Origin: Gemmatimonadota bacterium
Lineage (GTDB): Bacteria > Gemmatimonadota > Gemmatimonadetes > Gemmatimonadales > GWC2-71-9
NCBI GenBank assembly: GCA_024640185.1
Contig: JAHEFN010000049.1
Coordinates: forward strand, 1-11,247
Direction: 5' to 3'
DNA length: 11,247 nucleotides
Part shown: one piece after another, positions 6,575 through 11,247 of the stretch
How positions within the stretch are numbered: position 1 is the stretch's first letter
Layout of the letters: every line of letters starts with the position of its first letter
The notes under the pieces: model-generated
The model's database searches: none
The model's input: only the letters and a program-made list of their open reading frames with translations
Told to the model about the DNA's origin: nothing
Position numbers and translations under genes: made by a program

Positions 6575-8565
6575 CGGTCCCGCCGACCGGCGAGCCGTTC
6601 GAGCGACCGGTGGACCCGGGCAATGGTCGCCCGATGCTCGGCGAGTCCCGCGCTGAGGTGGTCACGATCGGCCATGAACCGTTCGAGGGTCTCGGCGAGC
6701 GTCTGGTCCCGGTCGGTGCGGCGGCGGGCCACGGCGTGGGCCTCCTCGACCACCGGCGCGAATGACCGAGCCTTGCTCACGACCTGGCCGCCGATCTCTG
6801 CCATCCGTCGTGTGGCATCCTCGCCGCCCTCCGCCTCGCCAATCGCCATCCGCAGCTCGGTCACCAGCGCGTCGATCGAGTCGGTCAGCGTCCCAATGCC
6901 CTCCGACAGCTTGGCGGTCGACGCATGCACAGCGACGGAGGAATCCGCGGTGGTGCTGGCGAGCCGGCGCACCTCCTCGGCGATGACCGCAAAGGTCTGA
7001 CCGGACTCCCCGGCCCGTGCCGCCTCGATGGCGGCGTTGTTCGCCAACAGGTCGACCCGGAAGGCCACGCTGTCGATCACCTTGTTCGCAACCCCGATTT
7101 CCTCGGACCAGGTGATCAGTCGAGCCAGGTCGGTCCTCAGGTTGACCAGCGCATCGAGCCCCCGGGCCACCCTGTCGTTGCCGGCATTGACGCCTTGGCG
7201 TGCATCGCTGGCGGCCGACTCGAGATCGGAGGACCGATTCGAGATGCCGGTCAGTCCTTCGGTCAGCTGCCCGAGGACCGCCGAGGCGTCGACGGCTGGT
7301 GGCACGCCCGCGCCATCCTCGGGAGGGTCCGCCGGCATCGCCGCGAGGGCAGCCCGGAGGTCGCCGGCGATGGAGAGGGTGTCCTTGATCATCCCGGCGA
7401 GTCGGGCCTGATGCTGCGCCTCACGGCGCCGGGCGCGCAGCGAGACCGCGATCGGCAGGAGGAAGGCGGCGAGCCACTCCCGTTCGCGGCGACCGAAGGC
7501 CCCCAGATACGACGCGTCGAGTCGCACCTCGCCGAGCGGATCCCCGACCCGCCCAATCGGGGCGATCAGGGTGCGCCGGTCATCGATGGTTTCCGCCTCC
7601 GGGGCGATCGCCGAGGTGGAGGTGGTGCGCACGTCGCCCTCGGTCACCGAGAGGGGTGGATCCTGAAGTCGCACCGTCGCGCCGTCGACATCAAAGGCTG
7701 TCCGCAGGGTGGCGGCGATCTCGGTCAATCCGTCGCGAAGTTCCGGTTCGTCGAGCAGCTGTTGCGCGAGGGCATGGGCCGTCAGGTCCCGTTCCCGGTC
7801 ATTGCCGAGCGGCAACGCGATGACCGCGGCCAGGCCGAGGAAGACCGCCAGTGCCATCGCCAACCGGTCGGGAGTCATCGCCCCATCGATGGCCGCATGG
7901 AGTTCTGGAACCCACTTCACCAACAGGGTCGGACCAAACCCAAGCGCCGTGCCGGCGAACATCCAGCTGACCGCCCGACGATGGGCGCCACGGCGGGAGG
8001 GAGAGCCGAGGGCCACCAGCAGCGCGGCGATGGCGGTGATGATCCCCGCGGGGCGGAGGATCTGGCTGAAGACCAGCTGGTCGGCAATCCTGGTGAGCTC
8101 AGGCTCGTCGGCAACCAGGCCGCTCAGGGCGGCGATCAGGACGGCGAGGTGGATCAGGTACCAGCCGACCACCAACCCCGACCAGTGCCCCCGTCGGTGG
8201 GGCCAGGCGATTTCGAAGCTGGCGTGGAGCAGGGCCGGGACGAGGGCGTACTCCCAGGGTCCGGTGAGGGGGAAGATGGCGAGGGTCCTCGCGCCCGCCG
8301 ATTGAAGCAGGGGCATCAGCGCGAGCAGCGCGGCGACCACGGCAGCCAGTCGGAGGAAGGGCTTCGTCGCCGGGGCACTCGGAGCCCGGACCAGTCCCAC
8401 GGCCCCGGCCGCCCCGGCCAGCGTCGCCACCAGGACCAGGACCGTGATGCTGCTCGATGCGGCCCCGGCGGAGGCCTGCCGACTCCCCCAGGTGACCCCG
8501 ACGACCATCGTCACGGCGGCCGCCAGGAGTGGCCATCCCGCGAGTAGTTGGGCTCGCGTCCCCAT
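6571..8565 (-). CDS. Membrane-anchored GAF/methyl-accepting chemotaxis-type signalling protein
   Basis: This 664-residue sensory protein (from ATG 8565) has three parts. The N-terminal 255 residues are a multi-helix membrane region, with about seven hydrophobic segments near 10-26, 38-58, 70-88, 103-118, 130-150, 170-187, 200-216 and 235-253 (the fourth is doubtful). Residues ~262-378 look like a divergent GAF domain. Residues ~426-655 form a long helical MCP-type signalling domain. The hairpin tip is recognised by LLANNAAIEAARAGE (506-520) and FAVIAEEVRRLA (525-536). The canonical QTNLLALNA reads RVDLLANNA here, so coupling to CheA/CheW may be altered. No classical periplasmic ligand domain or HAMP is visible. 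An alternative start at ATG 8604, with a GGAGAA about 8 bases upstream, adds 13 residues and overlaps the divergent gene. No che genes are in the window; it is an orphan transducer next to a PAS-HTH regulator. Confidence 0.85.
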   Translation of the reverse strand: MGTRAQLLAGWPLLAAAVTMVVGVTWGSRQASAGAASSSITVLVLVATLAGAAGAVGLVRAPSAPATKPFLRLAAVVAALLALMPLLQSAGARTLAIFPLTGPWEYALVPALLHASFEIAWPHRRGHWSGLVVGWYLIHLAVLIAALSGLVADEPELTRIADQLVFSQILRPAGIITAIAALLVALGSPSRRGAHRRAVSWMFAGTALGFGPTLLVKWVPELHAAIDGAMTPDRLAMALAVFLGLAAVIALPLGNDRERDLTAHALAQQLLDEPELRDGLTEIAATLRTAFDVDGATVRLQDPPLSVTEGDVRTTSTSAIAPEAETIDDRRTLIAPIGRVGDPLGEVRLDASYLGAFGRREREWLAAFLLPIAVSLRARRREAQHQARLAGMIKDTLSIAGDLRAALAAMPADPPEDGAGVPPAVDASAVLGQLTEGLTGISNRSSDLESAASDARQGVNAGNDRVARGLDALVNLRTDLARLITWSEEIGVANKVIDSVAFRVDLLANNAAIEAARAGESGQTFAVIAEEVRRLASTTADSSVAVHASTAKLSEGIGTLTDSIDALVTELRMAIGEAEGGEDATRRMAEIGGQVVSKARSFAPVVEEAHAVARRRTDRDQTLAETLERFMADRDHLSAGLAEHRATIARVHRSLERLAGRRDR

Positions 8566-8602
8566 GTGAAACCCCGAGGTGCCCCCCGGCGTACGACCTA
8601 TC

Positions 8603-9073
8603 ATGACGAGTTCTCCGATACCGACCCCGATGCCGTCGGTCTTCTCTCCACTGGCCAAGGCCCTCCTCGATTCGTTCAACGAGGGCGTGATCGTTTTCGG
8701 TCAGGACGGGAAGATCGTCTACTTCAATGTCCCGGCGCGACATGCTCTCGACGAAGCCGGCCTGGACCGGACCTCAGAGAAGGACGATCTCCTTCCCGAG
8801 CTTGCCGGGCTGGGTGGCCGTCTCTCCCCGCTCAAGGTGGGCAACCTTGAGATCGGCGAGGCCATCTTCCTCCCCAAGCGCGAAGGGCCGACCACCCTGG
8901 CCGAGCGCGAGAAGGAGGCGATCGTCCGCTCCCTCGAGTCCCACAACTGGCGGCTCGCCGAGACGGCCAAGACGCTCGGCATCTCCCGCACGACCCTCTG
9001 GCGCCGGCTCCGAGCCTACGGTTTGCACCGCGATGGCCGCAGTGCCCGTTGGGACGAACAGGCCGCCTCCTGA
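8603..9073 (+). CDS. Small PAS plus Fis-type HTH transcriptional regulator
   Basis: This 156-residue protein has a short PAS-like sensor at about residues 15-90 (LLDSFNEGVIVFGQDGKIVY is the characteristic opening) and a Fis-type helix-turn-helix (HTH_8) at about 100-142. The HTH has ReKEAIVRSLESHNWRLAET followed by LGISRTTLWRRLRAYGL. It lacks an AAA+ domain and therefore should not activate sigma-54 polymerase. It resembles the C-terminal half of PpsR/CrtJ-type regulators, but with one PAS instead of several. It is divergent from the membrane signalling gene, and its ATG (8603) shares a CATG with an in-frame ATG of that gene. In-frame GTG 8579 and ATG 8630 are other possible starts; 8603 was chosen because it leaves a short linker before PAS. 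No haem, flavin or cysteine ligand is evident (the protein has no Cys), so the signal is unknown. Confidence 0.88.
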   Translation: MTSSPIPTPMPSVFSPLAKALLDSFNEGVIVFGQDGKIVYFNVPARHALDEAGLDRTSEKDDLLPELAGLGGRLSPLKVGNLEIGEAIFLPKREGPTTLAEREKEAIVRSLESHNWRLAETAKTLGISRTTLWRRLRAYGLHRDGRSARWDEQAAS

Positions 9074-9077
9074 TTCC

Positions 9078-9098
9078 GCGTCGGCCGTTGGCCGACGC
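9078..9098 (+). terminator. Perfect 9-bp hairpin after the PAS-HTH gene, possible terminator
   Basis: GCGTCGGCC, loop GTT, GGCCGACGC forms a perfect 9-bp, GC-rich stem starting four bases after the stop codon. No T-run follows, so it may terminate weakly, protect the 3' end or be a dyad operator for the neighbouring regulator. The position directly behind a stop favours a 3'-end role. Confidence 0.5.
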
Positions 9099-9117
9099 AT
9101 CATGACCTCGGGCAATC

Positions 9118-9123
9118 TATAGT
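9118..9123 (+). promoter_or_regulatory. Candidate -10 box (TATAGT) for the small exported protein gene
   Basis: TATAGT is the best AT-rich hexamer in the gap, with a predicted transcription start near 9130. That would give a leader of about 83 bases, unlike the leaderless pattern of the helicase and ispH genes. No good -35 hexamer is seen at 16-18 bases. Confidence 0.45.
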
Positions 9124-9127
9124 TTCT

Positions 9128-9188
9128 CGGGCGCACGGCATCCTGCCGGGCGCCCGTCGTCGTCTCGATCCCCCCCGACTCCATCGGG
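9128..9188 (+). promoter_or_regulatory. Structured 5' leader with two hairpins
   Basis: The first hairpin (9128-9156) pairs CGGGCGC with GCGCCCG and CGGCA with TGCCG around a TCC loop, with one A/G mismatch: 12 pairs in 29 bases. The second (9174-9188) is CCCGA, loop CTCCA, TCGGG. Both lie between the candidate -10 box and the ribosome binding site, so they would be at the 5' end of the mRNA. They could stabilise the transcript or control it. I do not recognise a known riboswitch. Confidence 0.45.
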
Positions 9189-9201
9189 AATGCCCAGATC
9201 C

Positions 9202-9207
9202 GGAGGG
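9202..9207 (+). promoter_or_regulatory. Ribosome binding site GGAGGG deciding the GTG 9213 start
   Basis: GGAGGG lies 5 bases before GTG 9213 but only 2 before the in-frame GTG 9210, so 9213 is the better spaced start. It is the clearest Shine-Dalgarno sequence in the window. Confidence 0.6.
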
Positions 9208-9212
9208 CCGTG

Positions 9213-9731
9213 GTGCTCGGCAATCGCTGGCTGAAGGTGCTCCTGGCAGTTCTGGCCCTCACCGCCTCGGCGTGGTGGCTGTTTGGTGGCCAGACCACGG
9301 TCGCCGACGGCGAACTGGTGGTCACCTGGAGCGGCGCCCATGCGGGGAGTGCCCAGCTGCCGGGCACGGTGGGGTGGTGCCCGGTCGATCGGACCGGGAC
9401 CCTCGAGGCCATCTCGGCCGACACCGGTCTGATGATCTCCCTCTTCGAGGTCGATTCCCTCTTCCCCGCGATCCACCCCGTCCTCGCCCCGGCGATGCGC
9501 GAGGAGGTCCCTCGCCCCGGCGCGGTCGCCGGATTGCGCTGGGTCCAAGGGATGGAGGCGATTCGGGGGTTCCAGTCGGTCAGTGGGCTGATCGACCTGC
9601 GGGAGGTCGGCAGCACGGTTTCCGGGGGATTCGATATCAGGATGCAGTCGGTCACCGGGACCGATACCCTCGTGGTCCGGGGCACCTTCCGGCGGCTGCC
9701 GGTGACGGCGAGCGCCGTGGGCTGCTCCTGA
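9213..9731 (+). CDS. Small exported or membrane-anchored protein of unknown function
   Basis: I do not recognise this 172-residue protein. The N-terminus is a signal sequence or signal anchor: NRWLK (4-8), then a hydrophobic core at about 9-24 (VLLAVLALTASAWWLF), then a polar region. The rest has alternating short hydrophobic stretches with Gly, Thr and Val, as in a beta-rich extracytoplasmic domain; the end (GLIDLREVGSTVSGGFDIRM, then LVVRGTFRRLPV) looks like paired strands. There are only two cysteines, Cys56 in GWCPVD and Cys171 next to the C-terminus, which could form a disulfide after export. There is no lipobox. The GTG 9213 start is chosen from the GGAGGG spacing. Upstream is a structured leader and downstream the long palindrome. 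It seems to be transcribed alone. Confidence 0.75.
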   Translation: MLGNRWLKVLLAVLALTASAWWLFGGQTTVADGELVVTWSGAHAGSAQLPGTVGWCPVDRTGTLEAISADTGLMISLFEVDSLFPAIHPVLAPAMREEVPRPGAVAGLRWVQGMEAIRGFQSVSGLIDLREVGSTVSGGFDIRMQSVTGTDTLVVRGTFRRLPVTASAVGCS

Positions 9732-9746
9732 CGATAGACGATAGAC
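9730..9746 (+). repeat. Heptamer tandem repeat GACGATA
   Basis: GACGATA occurs twice in tandem (9730-9743) and is followed by the start of a third, changed unit (GACAATG). The first unit overlaps the TGA stop codon of the upstream gene. It sits directly beside the long palindrome. Confidence 0.7.
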
Positions 9747-9766
9747 AATGCCGGGGGTGAGCGCCC

Positions 9767-9910
9767 TGACTGCTCTGCGAAGAGGGGCACCCTCGATGAG
9801 CGGAAGGTCGGTTCTTCGCCGCCCGTCACTCACCCACGCACGGAGAGACCGAGTGCGGCGAATCCGAGCTTCGTGAATCGAGTCGGTGCCGCCTCGAAGC
9901 AGAGCAGTCA
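9767..9910. repeat. Long imperfect palindrome (possible structured RNA or MITE-like element)
   Basis: Successive arms pair in register: 9767-9778 with 9899-9910 (TGACTGCTCTGC / GCAGAGCAGTCA, 12 pairs), a 3x3 loop GAA/GAA, 9782-9785 with 9892-9895, 9786-9791 with 9885-9890 (GGCACC/GGTGCC, bulged G9891), 9792-9797 with 9877-9882 (CTCGAT/ATCGAG), 9803-9806 with 9869-9872, 9808-9811 with 9864-9867, and 9815-9822 with 9855-9862 (TTCGCCGC/GCGGCGAA). That is 44 Watson-Crick pairs, or 48 with ACTC/GAGT (9828-9831 / 9851-9854). An outer helix 9751-9759 / 9928-9936 may extend it. It holds no convincing gene. It could be a folded RNA, a small non-autonomous mobile element or a DNA cruciform; no target duplication is visible. 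Confidence 0.85.
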
Positions 9911-9978
9911 CGGTGCCGACACTTGAGCACCCCGGGCCCGCCGCCGCGACACCAACGCTCTCCCCCCCCACGCTCGGT

Positions 9979-9986
9979 TAGATTTG
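9979..9986 (+). promoter_or_regulatory. Leaderless-type promoter element TAGATTTG of ispH
   Basis: TAGATTTG matches the TAnnTTTG consensus known for the Bacteroidetes-type primary sigma factor. The TAGATT part ends six bases before ATG 9991, the same spacing as at the helicase. A run of eight C (9962-9969) lies about ten bases upstream. No ribosome binding site is present, so a leaderless mRNA is inferred. Confidence 0.55.
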
Positions 9987-9990
9987 CCGG

Positions 9991-11211
9991 ATGGAATCCA
10001 CCTACTACCGCCGCGGATTCGGCCTCAAGGCCGAGATCAAGGGCCCGCTGAACGCCGACTACTCCAGTGCGGTTGTCGAGGCCTTTCGGTCCCGCGGCAA
10101 CACCCTGACCGTCGGGCCGCTGACCTTCCGTCTCGCCCAGGAGTTCGGCTTCTGCTATGGGGTGGATCGGGCGGTCGAGTACGCCTATGAATCGCGGGTC
10201 AAGTTCCCCGACAAGCGGCTCTTCCTCGTCGGGGAGATCATCCACAACCCGCATGTCAACGAAAAGCTTCGGTCGATGGGGCTCATCTTCCTCGAGCAGG
10301 GCGAGGACGGCCAGTTCGACTTCTCCGGCATCACCACCGATGACGTGGTCCTGATCCCGGCGTTCGGGGTGACCCGTCAGGACTTCGATCGGCTCCGGGC
10401 CATCGACTGCATCCTCGTCGACACCACCTGCGGCTCGGTGTTGAACGTCTGGAAGCGGGTCGAACAGTATGCCCGGGATGGCTTTACCTCGGTGATCCAC
10501 GGCAAGCACTACCACGAGGAGACCAAGGCCACGGCCTCACAGGTCACCAAGTATGAGGGCGGCAAGTACCTCGTGGTCTTCAACATGGACGAGACCCGGG
10601 CGGTCACTGCGTTCATCGAGCATGGCGGTGACTCCACCGCCCTGAGCGAGCGCTTCGCCGGTCGGCACTCGCCAGACTTCCGGTTCGACACCGACTTGGA
10701 ACGGATCGGGGTGGCCAACCAGACCACGATGCTCGCGGGCGAGACGATTGCGGTCGCCGCGGAATTCCGGCGGGCCTTCGCGGCCCGGTATGGCGGGGAC
10801 ACCATCGCCGAGCACTTCCGGGCCTTCGATACGCTCTGCTCTGCCACCCAGGAGCGGCAGGATGCCGTCAAGGCCCTGCTCACGGGGCAGGTCGAGTTGA
10901 TGGTGGTCGTCGGGGGGTACAACTCCTCGAACACCTGTGCGCTCGCGGCCCTCGCCGAGGACCATGGGGTCCGGGCACTGCACATCTCCGACTCTGATCG
11001 GATCGACCCGGTGGCCGGCACCATCTCCTACCAGCCGGTGCGTTCCAAGGACGAGGTCACGATCGGCGATTGGCTCGCCGGTAGCCAGCTGATCGGGATC
11101 ACCGCCGGGGCGAGTACCCCCAACAACAAGATCGGTGAGACCGTCGTCCAGATCGCGCGCGCGGCCGGCCTCGGCGCCGAACTCGACGCCGCCCTCACCC
11201 CCCCCTCCTGA
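9991..11211 (+). CDS. ispH: 4-hydroxy-3-methylbut-2-enyl diphosphate reductase (long cyanobacterial/plant type)
   Basis: This enzyme catalyses the last step of the MEP pathway, reducing HMBPP to IPP and DMAPP with an iron-sulfur cluster in the cytoplasm. The 406-residue protein has the three cluster cysteines: Cys55 in GFCYGVDRAV, Cys147 in DTTCGSV and Cys283 in LCSATQERQDAV. It also has the substrate-site segments EIIHNPHVNEKL (82-93), GKHYHEETKATAS (171-183, with the catalytic-type glutamate), GGYNSSNTCALA (308-319) and TAGASTP (371-377). The N-terminal extension of about 40 residues (YRRGFGLKAEIKGPLN, then LTFRLAQEFGFCYG) and the total length match the cyanobacterial/plant subtype rather than the ~315-residue E. 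coli form. ATG 9991 keeps this extension and lies six bases behind a TAGATT box. It appears monocistronic, closed by a hairpin at 11225. Confidence 0.97.
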   Translation: MESTYYRRGFGLKAEIKGPLNADYSSAVVEAFRSRGNTLTVGPLTFRLAQEFGFCYGVDRAVEYAYESRVKFPDKRLFLVGEIIHNPHVNEKLRSMGLIFLEQGEDGQFDFSGITTDDVVLIPAFGVTRQDFDRLRAIDCILVDTTCGSVLNVWKRVEQYARDGFTSVIHGKHYHEETKATASQVTKYEGGKYLVVFNMDETRAVTAFIEHGGDSTALSERFAGRHSPDFRFDTDLERIGVANQTTMLAGETIAVAAEFRRAFAARYGGDTIAEHFRAFDTLCSATQERQDAVKALLTGQVELMVVVGGYNSSNTCALAALAEDHGVRALHISDSDRIDPVAGTISYQPVRSKDEVTIGDWLAGSQLIGITAGASTPNNKIGETVVQIARAAGLGAELDAALTPPS

Positions 11212-11224
11212 ATTCTCGCCGGGA

Positions 11225-11246
11225 ACCCCTGCTGGCGGGGGTGTTT
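11225..11246 (+). terminator. Rho-independent terminator after ispH
   Basis: ACCCCTG, loop CTGG, CGGGGGT forms a 7-pair stem (one T-G wobble) 13 bases after the stop, followed by GTTT at the window edge. The T-run is cut off by the end of the window, so its full length is not visible. Confidence 0.75.
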
Positions 11247-11247
11247 C

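Noticed and set aside
6925..8547. 540-codon plus-strand open frame opposite the MCP-like gene
   Set aside because: Composition is Gly/Arg/Asp/Gln-rich without hydrophobic core or motifs, and the opposite strand encodes recognisable membrane, GAF and MCP parts.
9730..9746. CRISPR or larger tandem array
   Set aside because: Only two exact 7-base units with no spacers.
9760..9920. Target-site duplication flanking the palindrome
   Set aside because: Neither the bases around 9760-9766 and 9911-9917 nor those around the outer helix match as direct repeats, so transposition is not shown.
9117..9971. Minus-strand open frames across the unknown-protein gene and palindrome
   Set aside because: They have no signal, motif or ribosome site and are low-complexity in composition; the plus-strand gene has a signal sequence and GGAGGG.
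9951..9984. Integron attC site suggested by GTTAGAT
   Set aside because: GTTAGAT fits the R' core, but no matching RYYYAAC partner is found and the bases are better explained as the ispH promoter box.

Overview
The window is high-GC DNA carrying seven genes in both orientations. Short intergenic gaps, two start codons placed six bases after a TAnnTT box (leaderless style), one box matching the Bacteroidetes-type TAnnTTTG element, and an IspH of the long cyanobacterial/plant type all fit a soil or water bacterium of the FCB group. Gemmatimonadota is my best guess; this is inference, as no rRNA or marker tree is available here.

Layout. (1) Positions 1-3856, minus strand: an apparent three-gene operon transcribed leftward, comprising a short-chain dehydrogenase/reductase, a LolD/MacB-type ABC ATPase and a large FtsX-type permease that runs off the left edge. 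The last two overlap by 4 bases. (2) 3857-3925: a divergent promoter region. (3) 3926-6574, plus strand: a divergent DEAH/RHA-type helicase with an arginine-glycine-rich tail. Its motif Ia-like segment lies in front of the Walker A motif instead of behind it. (4) 6571-8565, minus strand: a membrane-anchored GAF/methyl-accepting signalling protein that converges on the helicase; the two stop codons lie in one CTAG. (5) 8603-9073, plus strand: a small PAS plus Fis-type HTH regulator, divergent from the signalling protein. (6) 9074-9212: three hairpins and a promoter leading into a small exported protein of unknown function (9213-9731). (7) 9732-9990: a non-coding stretch almost wholly taken up by a long imperfect palindrome (core 9767-9910, about 44-48 base pairs), preceded by a heptamer tandem repeat. 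(8) 9991-11211: ispH, with its own leaderless-type promoter and a terminator hairpin at the right edge.

Functionally this looks like several independent housekeeping or envelope units. The permease and ATPase should form one extruder or lipoprotein-handling complex. The membrane signalling protein and the PAS-HTH regulator may form a sensory pair. IspH makes the isoprenoid precursors IPP and DMAPP. The most unusual items are the long palindrome upstream of ispH and the rearranged helicase motif order.
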